The notes under the pieces are model-generated. The model saw nothing but the letters and a program-made list of their open reading frames with translations, was not told the DNA's origin and ran no database searches. From Arctopsyche grandis (lineage: Eukaryota > Arthropoda > Insecta > Trichoptera > Hydropsychidae): a stretch of 64,000 nt of DNA. Location of the stretch: positions 15,623,001 to 15,687,000 of the forward strand of contig NC_135357.1 of the NCBI RefSeq assembly GCF_051622035.1, read 5' to 3'. Positions 30,489 through 42,285 of this stretch are shown one piece after another (position 1 is the first letter of the stretch; each line of letters begins with the position of its first letter). A program made the translations under genes and the position numbers.

Positions 30489-30741
30489 AGCAGGGTAAAC
30501 GGACTACTAGTCGTATGTGAACCAGTCACAGGACAACCGGTCGCTCTAGATTGGTCACACGTGATCACCCGTCACACTAAAACTGGTCACACCCAAATTT
30601 TTTTGGGTGTGACCAGTTTTTTTGTGACCAGTTTTCGCGTGTCACCAGTTTTCTCGTGACCAGTTTTAGTGTGACAGGTGATGACGTGTGACCGATCTAG
30701 AGTCCTGTGACTGGTTCACATATGACTAGTAGTCCGTTTAC
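30489..30741. mobile_element. Hairpin MITE, GTAAACGGACTACTAGTC ends
   Basis: A near-complete inverted repeat of about 253 bp. The ends GTAAACGGACTACTAGTC and complement match, and the arms share GTGAACCAGTCACAGGAC and TCTAGA/GGTCACACGTGATCACC blocks. The centre is a set of short TGTGACCAGTTTT repeats in both orientations. No TSD was identified, and the superfamily is not assigned. Confidence 0.75.
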
Positions 30742-31646
30742 CGATAGAGTATCACAATTAGTTTCTGTTAGATCTAATCTAATATTACAAGCAGTGGATA
30801 ATGAAATGCATACAACATATCTAATATGTAAGTGATTCACCTGATAATTCCGATATGGAAAATAGTTCAACTATAGTCTCTCACATTTTTGTAAATAAAA
30901 AAAGGGTTTAATGTTTTTTTGTATCTTTATATGTAGGTACTATTTTGTGACTTTGTGAATACTTTTTTGTGAATTGATGCAAAACTATTTCATTTTTATG
31001 CAATTAAATATTTATAAATACACTATTATTACTTTTTACAAAATTGGATATAAAAAAAATATAAATACATAAAATTTTCAACTTGAAATAGGATTTTGTA
31101 TTATACTAAATGTATTGTATGCATACATTTTGAATGAATGTGATAATTGACATCCAAATGTTTTTATAAAAACTCTTATGTTTAAATTAACGTGACCTTT
31201 CTTTAATTATTACCTACGTACAAAAATATATTGTATTATTTTAGTTATTCTCAATTAAAAAAAAACTAAAATTTTCCCAAAATTTCCGTTTTTATTTTCT
31301 TAAGTTCTCGGTTTTTTCTCTTTCGTTCGAAATTCCCATTTTTGCCCATCTTTTATCGTTATCGATCACTGTCAAGTATAAAATTTTACCGAAAACACTC
31401 CAGGGGGTGATTTTGGGACGGTGTGTGCTGGGCGTTCCATGAATATGTGCTGGAAATGGAATGGAAGTATGGCAAATTCATATTAAATTAATAAAAAAAA
31501 AATTATATTTGAAATACAAGCGGAAAACAAATAATTTTAGACGTATTGCTAACGATTGAACTTCGAATGGTGATAATACCGTTAATTTATCAAACAATAA
31601 ATAATATTACGTTGAATTTCTCCAGTTAAATATGGTGGCACAATGC
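30742..31646. other. Intergenic between NGDN and TM9SF4
   Basis: AT-rich; no gene or clear element. It lies between two divergently oriented genes. Confidence 0.45.
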
Positions 31647-31654
31647 CTTGATAT

Positions 31655-31859
31655 CAGTGGCGGCTCGTGCATTGGGCTGCAGGGCTGCAGTACTCCCAGT
31701 ACAGTACAAATGCATGCATTTTTTTTATCGTCCACATGGGCTGCGGGGCTGCGAAGCTCCCAATGTAGTACATATTCAAGCTATTTTTCTTTTCATTCGA
31801 TCACAACGAGCTACTACAGCCTGAATAATCTCTGCAGCCCATCTCACGACCCGCTACTG
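31655..31859. mobile_element. Short hAT MITE, perfect 8-bp TSD
   Basis: A 205-bp element with ends CAGTGGCGGCTCGTGC and (complement) CAGTAGCGGGTCGTGA, flanked on both sides by CTTGATAT (31647-31654 and 31860-31867). The interior has GGGCTGCAGGGCTGCAG and related repeats. Its terminus resembles the CAGTGGCGG end of the 10987-12482 element. It lies just upstream of the TM9SF4 first exon. Confidence 0.82.
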
Positions 31860-31985
31860 CTTGATATCAAGATGGATATTTATTTCAATTGAAGGATTTC
31901 AGTGTTTTAAAAAATCAGTTGAGTATGGTCGTATTTTATCAGCTTTGCACCACGGGCAGTGTGACAGCGGCCGGAGTAGGTAGCC

Positions 31986-34900
31986 ATGGGACGGGTGAGT
32001 TCCTTCAGCGTATTGACTTATTCCTTTCTATTTTATGGCATCTAGCTGCTGATAATCCAAAAAATCCTTAAAAGCAACATTTTTAAATTAAAATTTTGAC
32101 TTAAACTGTCTCCAAAATTGCTTCATGACGTTTTGTCATTTTGACACGTTCATCTTTCTTTACTAGAAGCATTACAAATACGAAACACGACCGCGCCTCT
32201 ATATCATTAGTAATATTAATTGACATTTTTTTTGCTTATTAAGTCTGTTAAAAAAATATATTGAAAGTCTGTGTATGTCAAATTATTTTATTTCTTAATT
32301 TCTCCAACTTAGCGTTTACCTCTGACGTAATTTAACTGAAGCTATTTCGTTTTGTTTTAGTTTGACTTTTCAGTTTTGACAGTGAAATACATTTAAAAAT
32401 ATACATTTGAAATTAAACTCAATGGCGCTTAGCTATGTGTATTTAGAGTATGTGCATACTCTAAATACACGTAGCTTTGTAATTAATTTTACTTTATCGA
32501 TGTACGTAGTAACAATAGATGAAGTTTTGTGATCATGCGAAAATTCGAACTCGAGATTTTGACTGATTCGAACTCAGAATCCATCACTGATCTAGTTTAA
32601 ATTAAGTTTCCCAATACATATACCTAAGTAATTCCGATAGCAAATTTTGTTTACATTTTCGTTTTTATTTGCTAATAAAATCTCCTTTTTATATTTGTTC
32701 TATGTATTGTATATTATTATTCATCTGTCATAATATTATATTTTATTTTATAGAAGAATTCAGTTATTCTATCAATACTGGCATGTCTGGCGATTGCGGA
32801 TGCCTTCTACGTGCCAGGCGTGGCTCCTGTGGAATTCCACAAAGGTCAGACCATCGAAGTGAAAGCTGTAAAGATGACTAGCACTCATACTCAACTTCCA
32901 TATGAGTATTATTCGTTGCCATTCTGCTTACCTAAGAATGGCACATTCGTCTACAAGTCCGAAAATTTAGGCGAAGTATTGAGAGGCGATAGAATTGTAA
33001 ACACACCATACATTATTAAAATGGCAGAAGACATTTCTTGCAAATTATTATGTCACGCTAAAACAACACCTATGAATTGGAATGCCGAAGAGTCGCAGAA
33101 AGTAGCCAGCCGTATAGAACACGAATACTATGTTCATTTGTGAGTGATTTGGCGATTCTTATCGTTTATTACTATTTGAATAGGAACATTTATAGATTTT
33201 CGTTTTTCAGATTGGTTGACAATTTACCAGTCGCAACAAGAACAATGAATGGCGAAAATTTTGAAAAGGTTGTTGAGCAAGGTTACAGATTGGGATTTGT
33301 GACACATGGCAAACCTTATATTCACAATCATTTGAAATTCATTATACAATATCATGTTCGTAGTGCGTAAGTATATGATATTATAATTCAGATTTTTCAA
33401 TTCTAAAACGGTGCCTTGTAAATCATTTACATATATGCGTTTTAAATATATTTCAGGGACAAGTATAGAGTTGTCGGATTCGAAGTAGAACCCATGTCTA
33501 TCGACATGGAAAAATTGAAGTTCAATGGTGATATTTGCTATTATCCAAGCGATCCCAAACCGCAATTAGTAAATTCACAAACTGGTACTAAACTATTTTT
33601 CACATATTCTGTTGAGTGGTTGGAGTCTGATATAAGCTGGGCATCTCGATGGGATATATATTTAGGAATGAACGATGTTCAAATTCATTGGTTTTCAATT
33701 ATAAATTCTCTGGTAGTGGTTTTCTTTTTATCAGGTATGCTAATTTTTTACTTTATTTGTTAAATATAAAAATACAGATGTTTTATGATAGGGATTATTT
33801 AAAAAAAATAGGTATTTTAACGATGATCATGATTCGAACATTGCGGCGAGACATTGCAAGATATAATGCCGATGAAGGTGTCGATGATGTCATAGAAGAG
33901 ACAGGATGGAAATTAGTTCATGGTGATGTTTTCCGACCACCACGTCAATCAAGATTGTTCGCCGCTATTGTTGGAAGCGGGATTCAAATATTTTTCATGG
34001 CCTTAATTACAATTTGTATGTTAAACTTGAACTGTTCAGAGTATAAGTGTGGAATTAATATCTTTTTAATTATTAACATTTATATGTTTTCAGTTTTTGC
34101 CATGTTGGGTATGTTGTCTCCAGCATCTCGAGGCGCGCTAATGACATCCGCGATTTTTCTTTATGTTTTTATGGGTCTTATTGCTGGTTACTTTTCGGCA
34201 CGACTCTACAAAACTATGAAGGGGAGAGAATGGAAAAAAGCAGCATTGTCAACAGCAACATTCTATCCCGCCATAGTATTTGGAACCTGTTTCTTTTTGA
34301 ATTTCTTTATTTGGGGAAAGCATTCAAGTGGTGCCGTTCCGTTTTCGACTATGATGGCACTGTTGTGTCTCTGGTTTTGCATATCTTTACCATTGATCTA
34401 TTTAGGATACTATTTTGGATATAGAAAGCAACCTTTCCAACATCCTGTTAGGACAAATCAAATACCAAGACAAGTACCTGAGCAGTTGTGGTACATGAAT
34501 CCAATTTTATGGTAAGTATAATTTGTACTGCTAATTTTATTTAAAACAATTTTATGAGTTAATTTAAATTCAATTGATCTGTTCTTTCAGTACGTTGATG
34601 GCTGGAATATTGCCATTTGGAGCCGTATTTATTGAGTTGTTCTTCATCTTCACTGCTATTTGGGAAAACCAAATCTATTATTTATTTGGGTTTTTATTCT
34701 TAGTGTTCTGCATTTTGGTTATATCTTGTTCACAAATATCAATTGTGATGGTGTATTTTCAATTGTGTGGGGAGGTTTGTATATTCGTGTATTATGAAAA
34801 TATCTAACAAATGAAATTGATATATTGTTATTAATGATGATATCAATAATTTATTTTTAGGATTATCACTGGTGGTGGAGAAGTTTTATAGTATCTGGAG

Positions 34901-35178
34901 GTTCGGCCGTGTATGTGTTAGCGTATGCTGTATTTTACTTCTTCACTAAATTGGAAATTACAGAATTTATTCCAACATTACTTTACATAGGATATACAGG
35001 TAGTGGGACGTTGTTTTTCATATTAATATGTTTACATAAATAATCTGTAATTATTAATAATTAATTTATAATTTAAGGTTTGATGGTATTGACATTCTGG
35101 CTGCTCACTGGAACGATTGGATTTTTCGCCGCATACGCTTTTATTAGGAAAATTTACGGTGCTGTGAAAATCGATTAA
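31986..35178 (+). CDS. TM9SF4: Transmembrane 9 superfamily member 4
   Basis: Nine exons in phase: 31986-31994, 32754-33139, 33211-33366, 33457-33734, 33812-34015, 34094-34511, 34591-34774, 34861-34999 and 35078-35178, giving 624 aa. A three-codon first exon (ATGGGACGG) joins [16 protein letters not shown] to form a signal peptide. The lumenal part carries [17 protein letters not shown] and [19 protein letters not shown]. The membrane part has nine helices with [64 protein letters not shown] and GTIGFFAAY, ending in VKID, the COPI-type K-x-D Golgi-retention signal. TM9SF4 acts in Golgi/endosome membrane-protein sorting, cell adhesion and phagocytosis. The start ATG has a strong context (GTAGCCATGG). 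The 78-bp intron 34016-34093 is stop-free and in frame. Confidence 0.95.
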
Positions 35179-35227
35179 GGAAAGCTGATTTCATATATTA
35201 CAAATCGTTTAATAGTGGTCTGGTTCA

Positions 35228-35233
35228 AATAAA
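35228..35233 (+). terminator. Polyadenylation signal AATAAA of TM9SF4
   Basis: The hexamer lies 50 bp after the stop codon, a usual distance for a short insect 3' UTR. The GT-rich stretch just after it (about 35,239-35,250) fits a downstream element. Confidence 0.6.
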
Positions 35234-35329
35234 GATTAATGTGATTGTGTAAATGAGTTTTAGAAGTGACAAATAATAGTTTTAAGGCGAATATAGTACA
35301 TCATTACATAGACATTGATCTTGTGATAT

Positions 35330-35337
<8 letters not shown>

Positions 35338-35424
<87 letters not shown>

Positions 35425-35425
35425 T
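35338..35425. repeat. (TA)n microsatellite
   Basis: An almost uninterrupted TA run with a few TACATA interruptions. The open frames across it are artefacts. Confidence 0.95.
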
Positions 35426-37230
35426 AAAAACAGCTTGAACTTAATTTTACTCGAATATGTATTTTTAATTGTGTTAATTGTATTTTGACGCTCAATCAAT
35501 ATTTATTCTGTAATATGGGCATGTATGTATTGTCGTTCAACTTCGAATAATTAGATTATTTTATTAGTTGTGATGTTAAAATGTTAAATGCATTCAGATC
35601 GTCACATTCAATGCAATTATGCACTATCAATTACACGAACTTTTGAATGTATGTATATATGTATTGAATCTTCACATGCACTTTGTTTCAATTATATATG
35701 TATATGTTTAGAGCAGTATTATTACATACTGATGTTACTCTTGGTTATTTTTCTTACTATTGCTTCATCGATTTATTGTAAGTATGTACCAACATCAGTA
35801 TGTACCCTGAATATAAATTTTCAGGGATTGAGTCCAATGCGTCACAATTCAAAATAGCTTTAGAATGAAAATATGTATGAATGTAGTTGCACCGGATATT
35901 TTTTCTTTAATTTAAGCAAACTGCATAATTATATAATATAAATTATATTTAAATAGATAACAAATTAAAAAAATATTTATTTGGTGATGTTTGTATAAAG
36001 TACAATATAAATTAATATAACAATAGTTAAAGCATAATTTAAGATAATTTAAAGAAATAATATAAAATGATTTAATTGTATATCAAATTTCATAATATCA
36101 AATAATGAAATGATAAGCATGAAATCCAGTAGTCGTTTTATATTTTATAATTGAACATAAAGCTAACATAAGTATATATTTATTTTGCATTTATTACTTA
36201 ACATATTGTTAGAAGTAGTTCTTGTCAATTGGTAACATATTATTTTATTTATATACTACAATTGCGTATTTAACATTGATTATTATTGTAATATTTATTA
36301 TTATGATAATTATTGTAAATATTTTTTTATTATAATATATATATAAATAAACTTGTCAAACGTAGGTAGATATATACGTATGTATGTATTTAAAATTATA
36401 TTACATTTTGATTGTGATTTGATTTTCTGTTATTAAGTAATATTGTGATTTGGAGTTTTGTTTTATACATATGTATGTATATCGATTAACAATTGTGTAT
36501 AATATTTGTCAATGAAATAAAGTAATCATACATTTTCAGTTATTCATTTTTTTATGTTATCATATAACATTTTGTGTTTTCATCACAATTACATGGCTTT
36601 ATGAAGGTATTTATTTGATAATGTCATCAAAATATAAAAACCTACAATAATAATCTGATTTACGATAATGGAATTGGATGAAATCATTAAAGACGTCTTT
36701 TGCACTCCAATAGAATATGACAATGCGTTTCACATGACGATTGGAATATAATTGACAAACTAGATAAATATACCCATGTTTTTGGCTGTGGTTTCTAAAT
36801 ATCAACTTGTTTTTATTCTGAAATCAATATTTCCACATATTGAATAATACGCTGCACTTCTACATACATACATATATGTATGTAGAAGTGCAGCGTATAT
36901 ACAAATTCAAATATATGCTGCACTTCTACATATATACAAATTCAATAAGAAACACTTGGAACACTGCTATTTGAGAGAAATGAATAGGTTCAGTCATACA
37001 TAAATTTCAATCTCCTACCCACACGTTACTCGTGTGTCTGGGGACAGGGATGCTAAGAATGTTTTTTTTTGGGATTACATGAAACCCTTTTGGGTATAAA
37101 CTGGGTACTGTTTCAATACCTCAAGAATGCCTCCATTTCCTTATAATGTTCGTCTACTTGATTTTTATTGAATGTCTGAGCTAGATAAATTTTTTCAAGT
37201 GTATATATAATATGATATATCAAGTATGAA
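35426..37230. other. Intergenic, no gene recognised
   Basis: AT-rich. It contains the palindrome at 36,849-36,898, listed separately. No coding region. Confidence 0.5.
36849..36940. repeat. Palindrome TACGCTGCACTTCTACATA plus half copy
   Basis: A hairpin with 23-bp arms and a short ATATA-type loop is followed at about 36,916 by another copy of one arm (TGCTGCACTTCTACATATA). ATATACAAATTCAA occurs after both. Confidence 0.8.
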
Positions 37231-37233
37231 GTA

Positions 37234-37280
37234 CTTTTCCTCCCGTGTTAATGTGCGCGCGCAGAATACGGGAGGAAAAG
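37234..37280. repeat. Hairpin CTTTTCCTCCCGT / ACGGGAGGAAAAG
   Basis: Perfect 13-bp arms around a 21-bp GCGCGCGC-containing loop. Confidence 0.75.
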
Positions 37281-37344
37281 CATGTTCCTCTTGTTCCTGT
37301 TGTATCCTGCTCGCGCAAATTAAGTGAGTATGTACGTGAGTATG

Positions 37345-37460
37345 TACCGCTTACCATGCACCATTTTTTTTTTGATCTTTCGACTTAAGATCTTTCGATT
37401 TTCGATCTTTGCATTCTGATATTTGCCTTTTCTGTAATTTAACATTCTGTCAAGTCACGT
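37345..37460. repeat. Repeat shared with 12179-12305
   Basis: GATCTTTCGACTTAAGATC, TTTCGATTTTCGATCTTTGC and TGTAATTTAACATTCTGTC match, in inverse orientation, the end of the hAT-like element at 10987-12482. Confidence 0.7.
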
Positions 37461-37499
37461 AGACCCAGAACTTTAATTTTTTCGAAAAGTTTTACCACT

Positions 37500-37690
37500 T
37501 CAGCAATATTTTTCACCCAAAGTTCGATGACATAAAAATGCTACCAGGATAAAATGATACCACCAGGCTTTATGTGAGGCACCAGATGTGTCTTTAGCAC
37601 ATTTAAATATTGGTCCCAGTTCATGGACCCATTAACGAAATAAATGGGCCCAGGACCTATTTTCGCTTACGACAGCTCAAACCTTTGTCT
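37500..37690 (-). pseudogene. Possible degraded Tc1-type transposase fragment
   Basis: Minus-strand translation has GPIYFVNGSMNWDQYLNVLK.HLVP, resembling the region before the second catalytic aspartate of Tc1 transposases. It is short and interrupted; the assignment is weak. Confidence 0.3.
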
Positions 37691-38018
37691 AGGGCGGCAA
37701 CGAAACAAACGGCTTTGTGTCATGAACTGAAGGATACATTCATCGCTAGAAGATTGCTTTGAGGATACATTGATGCATTTCTTGCACAATGCAAAAAAAG
37801 GTCTGATTTTTTTTTGTATGGTCACGAGAAGTTACACAATAAATTAAGCAGTTATGAGTGCGTATAAAAAATGCATTCAGTAGATGTTGATCATGTTTAG
37901 TCATTAAGAAGTTTAAACATACATATGTTGAATAGTGATTTTTTACTGCATTATACATTTACAATATACGTATTTAATTTTGATTTGAAATTATAAAAAT
38001 AGTGTTTCTTAAATAAAA

Positions 38019-38710
38019 ATGGCTTCAAAACGAAAGCAATGTTCGACACAATTTTTTTTGCTAAACGAAGTAAATTAAATGAATCCGGAAACAGTGTTGC
38101 GTTGAAAACAATCAAATGAAGAAAATACAATGAATTTATAATCTAGTAGTATAAATATAATAAATGGTAGTAGTGATAGTGTTGCGATATGTGTGTCTTC
38201 CTCGCTAGATGTTTGGAGTACGGAGATGTGGGAAGAAAAAAAACGCAAATATCCCTGGTTAATATGTAAGTCTAATAATATTGGATGTGATATTTGTTGT
38301 AATGTAAAAAGTCTTTCAACTTTTAAATCTAAAGGAGTTAGCATTTTTGAAGAATGGAGTTCGATTTCAATTTCTACGTACGGAAAAAATAGCATCATTT
38401 GAAATCACAAGCGCTTATGAACGCCGAAAAAAATATAGTAAGTTCGAAAGAGCAGCCATTTGAAAAGATTTAAGATATTATGAATGACTCGGAAATTGTA
38501 TCAACCAGTAAAGTTTTTAGAACTGCATATTTTATAGCTAAACATGATAGATCATATTCTGATTGTTTTGATCTATTACTTTTACAAGAATTAAATGGAT
38601 TGGAAATTAGTCATAGTTTGCATTTGCGTTATAGTGCAACAAATATAATTGTTCACGTCGGTCAAAACAAGAAATCTCGGGTATGCAAAAAAATTATAGA
38701 ATTGAATTGA
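38019..38710 (+). pseudogene. Degraded hAT-derived KIAA1586/ZNF862-like transposase
   Basis: Broken plus-strand frames carry MASKRKQCSTQFF at 38019, WEEKKRKYPWLIC with CDICC (38193-38402), and after further frame breaks KVFRTAYFIAKHDRSYSDCFDLLLLQELNG with LHLRYSA (38480-38710). This order is typical of the zinc-finger N-terminal part of hAT transposase-like proteins annotated as E3 SUMO-protein ligase KIAA1586-like. At least two frameshifts or stops break it, and no catalytic or dimerisation region follows. Confidence 0.6.
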
Positions 38711-39063
38711 AAAAAATTGTGCACAATACGAGATTGTTTAATGCATTGAAACTAATACATATTTTTAATGCACAAAAATTTTTTTTAGTGTTAGTATCTG
38801 TGGCCGAATATTTTCCTCTAAGTAGTTACAGATCGATGTACTTTAAAGAATCGAAAAATGTTAAAGGTGGCCCGATGAGTTTGATACACAAAAGGAATGA
38901 AACTGTTTTTATATTCAACGAAGCTCTTATTGGGGAAATAATTAGATTCATTTGCGAAAACCCGCGTTCACAATCACTTAAAGAAATGAGAATAGAATTC
39001 AGAGCATATAGTTTTCACGATATGTATTTTCGAGAATTTATTCGGGAAATTCACGGATTGTGA
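38683..39063 (+). other. Unrecognised 126-codon open frame
   Basis: Starts within the degraded hAT sequence and runs on with VAEYFPLSSYRSMYF, SLIHKRNETVFIFNEALIG and HDMYFREFIREIHG. No family is recognised. It may be a remnant of another element or gene fragment; there is no splice or promoter context. Confidence 0.25.
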
Positions 39064-39376
39064 TTATATACGCACGAATATTTTTTCGTCTAGATGATTT
39101 TGAAACAAAAAATATCGTGAAAAACCATGTGAACTGTATAAGAGGTAAGTAAAAAAAGATGCCAGAACGGCGTTCCACCGCATTCTTAGGAAAAAAGTCC
39201 TGTATAAAGTATATATGTACATATGTTCGAATATATATGTATATTGTATAATAACTTGTAACAAAACGAAGTTTGGTATTTAAAACATATTTAAAGAATA
39301 ATTTCACGCCCATTTACTATTAATTTGAATGTTTGTTTCTGTGCTATTTAAATTAACAGTTTTTTTTTATTAATAT

Positions 39377-39757
39377 TGTCCAAGTAAAAGGCCAACAGTC
39401 GTTTCACAGCATTTATTGATGATTAAGGAGATACACGCACTGGCAGTGCTCAGTCCAGAATGACATGATATCGCCTACGTACCGCCTTATAAGGGGTAGA
39501 TATCTCAGGACGTCTAATCTGTTTACCTACTGTATAGTCACGTATTCGGATATGTATTCCCACGGTATGAGAAGTGCAATCATTGTTTAGCTTACTTGCA
39601 CTTGTCTGTCTGTCGCTAATCCTTGAAACCACTTATACCGGTCGCACGGTATGTACTTATGTAGTTAATCCGTTAACAGATATCTGTTAACAGATATTCC
39701 TTGAACGGTCCCACAGTCTCTGGGATTCTATTCGCTTAATCCGCGGCGTACGTAACA
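39377..39757 (-). mobile_element. Solo LTR of Gypsy type, 4-bp TSD ATAT
   Basis: A 381-bp unit with TGT...ACA ends flanked on both sides by ATAT (39373-39376 and 39758-39761). On the minus strand it starts TGTTACGTACGCCGCGG, contains CTTATAAGGCGG as a possible TATA-type promoter and CATCAATAAATGCTG as a polyadenylation signal near the end. No internal retroelement sequence adjoins, so it is a solo LTR left by recombination. The family is inferred from TSD size and LTR layout. Confidence 0.75.
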
Positions 39758-39761
39758 ATAT

Positions 39762-41305
39762 CACCAAATTTGGTATAGTAGTGGTGTTGGGCTATCATAT
39801 TTTAAGGATCAATATAGGACAATTTAAGTACAATGTTATGAAAACAAAGATAAATAAAGGACGCGTATTTTATTACTGGAATAATATCCAAACCTAATTG
39901 AACTAAAATCAACTCAACCATATATAAAATTTTAATAATATCTAAAAGCTAAAGCTGATAATTCTTTATAATGAATAGGATTATTAAAGCCGCGCAGCGA
40001 GAAATTTTCAGACTTCTTTATTAACTGACAGTTCGTTAAAGTGAATAAAGTTCATTATTTGAGTTTTTAAGAAATAATTTTTTTTTATTCTGTTGAAGAA
40101 AACAAACAACTCACGTTATTTTGTCGCGTAATGAGAAATTTATAGATTTTTCTTTCAATCACTAAAACTTTTGTTCAATATTGGATTAAATACATACATA
40201 TGTACATTGTTTGTATACGATATTTAGTTTGTATTTTGTTTCTATATAACTGTATTTAATATTTTATACTTAAGACAAAGAATATTTTTTTAATTCAAAG
40301 TACATATGTAGGTTGAAATTAAGTACAGTAAGTTGAAAGCATATATGTATCATGCTATTTTGAATTAATTTCTCAAAAATCGATAATTTTATTCAATGAT
40401 AGTTCACACAAAGAACCGATGGAAACCGACAGTACTAGAAAAAGGATCTTATTCGTGGAAAGTGAAATGAACATTCAATCTGAACATTTTATTAAATTGA
40501 ATGCAGACTTGAGCAGTGTCGAGTCAGTCTGAGATTGGCAATATGTAAATGGATTGGCAATATGTAAATATTGTTGTGACGGGTGAAATATCATCGCGTG
40601 GGTTATGGCATATTAAGCCATTAATTAAAAAAATATATAAAAAGTACAAAACACCAATAGAAAAATGAATCAAATAAATTTTCAATAGAAGGCGCTAAAT
40701 GCTGAGAATAATTTGCCTAGAGGAAACATTGGTAGCAAACAGTATGCATATATAGAAGTTTTCTATTGATCTGTTATTGTGTTCGTATTATATTCGTACG
40801 TTTTGTTGACAGTGTTTTTACATATGTCAAATCGAAAAGACTATTATAGTACGGTGAACGTAATCTCACACAGAATAGCGCTATTATATATAAATGATAT
40901 ATGATCTCTGATCACTTTATTAAATCATGATAGATTGTAGCGTTGAATGACTTTTTCACATATGGGACAATCCTGTATTTATTTATTAAAATAGTATAAA
41001 TTATCAGCCCGTCTATGTATGGTCTATAGCTGATATGAACATAGTACATAGTATATACATACATATGTAGCTCCGTAGGTCACTGTCATGCCATTGACAT
41101 TATTTGTAATATCGTTTTAAATGTATGCAAGGATACTTGACAGATGCTGAAATTCCGGCCACACACCCTTCAAAAAAAGGACGATCGGGAAAATCCAGAC
41201 GTCTGGTAACCCTTTTCCAAAAAAAGTAACAAATTTGAAAAATTTATTTTTACCATGGTGCCATATTACCCCAAGTCGACACCTGTGATTGAATTTGTAC
41301 ATTTA
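39762..41305. other. Intergenic, no gene recognised
   Basis: AT-rich; scattered TACATATGTA motifs near 40,195, 40,305 and 41,055. Nothing coding. Confidence 0.5.
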
Positions 41306-41672
<367 letters not shown>

Positions 41673-41741
41673 TTATTATACATTTGAAATAAAATTTAAA
41701 TAATGGTGAAAAAATACGGGTTGGGTTGGTGGTCATTTTGG

Positions 41742-41788
41742 TAGGAACTATTTCAACAATCAAATCAGATAAATTGATAAACTTTGAC
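41742..41788 (-). repeat. SINE family A tail, minus copy
   Basis: GGAACTATTTCAACAATCAAATCAGATAAATTG is the complement of the family-A tail. It faces the plus-strand copy that follows. Confidence 0.55.
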
Positions 41789-41814
41789 CTGTGCTCACAT
41801 ACACACAGCCAGCA

Positions 41815-42020
41815 GCTCCATGGTTGCGTTTATGCTAAGCACTGAGAGGTCGCCGGGTTCGATCCTGTGAGCTGATCTTGATTGAAAAGAATTTAATGCT
41901 ACTGGCCAGACTTGGATCGTGACTCGATCGTTTCCTATCAGAGTTTGCCAATTTATCTGATTTCATTGTTGAAACAGTTCCTCCATCAAATGAGCAAAAA
42001 CCATCCTATCCACTATTTGA
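41815..42020 (+). repeat. SINE family A, tRNA-headed copy
   Basis: A tRNA-like head (GCTCCATGGTTGCG... with box B GGTTCGATCC near 41,857) is followed by TTGATTGAAAAGAATTTAA, CTACTGGCCAGACTTGGAT and CCTATCAGAGTTTGCCAATT, ending near TTGAAACAGTTCCTCCATCA. Box B is a Pol III promoter element, so the family is tRNA-derived. This is the best copy in the window. Confidence 0.75.
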
Positions 42021-42117
42021 ATATGATTTATGATCCATAGATGTATCGTTAATTTCGGGTTTTTCAGCATCTCGAAATTCAGTGATTTATGCAATAAAAA
42101 ATGCTGCAATGTTTGTA

Positions 42118-42285
42118 ATTGGCCAGGAAGGCACATTGGGGTTTACCTGTTAGGCATTCCTGGTATATGTATATGTATGTATGTAAAATATCCCTGGTCT
42201 GGCCAGAAACTGTCAGTCAGGGATCGAACCCGTGACCCATCAGTTGTTAGCATATACGCTAGCCACTGAGGGGTCACGGGATCGA
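42118..42285 (-). repeat. SINE family B, tRNA-headed copy
   Basis: On the minus strand: CAGTGGCTAGCGTATATGC, then box B GGGTTCGATCC, then a body with CTGGCCAGACC and the tail TAACAGGTAAACCCCAATGTGCC. It differs from family A in the tail and is matched by the fragment at 9267-9301. Confidence 0.65.

Noticed and set aside
30174-30659. Arg-rich, Pro-rich and Ala-Val frames near 30.3 kb
   Set aside because: A hexanucleotide repeat next to a hairpin MITE creates open frames in all phases; only the 9-nt NGDN candidate exon was kept.
33224-33565. Minus-strand open frame within TM9SF4
   Set aside because: Shadow of the real plus-strand exons, which have family motifs and phase-consistent splice sites.
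41840-41890. Possible tRNA gene with GGTTCGATCC box
   Set aside because: No full cloverleaf can be drawn, and the same head is joined to a conserved tail elsewhere, so it is a tRNA-derived SINE.
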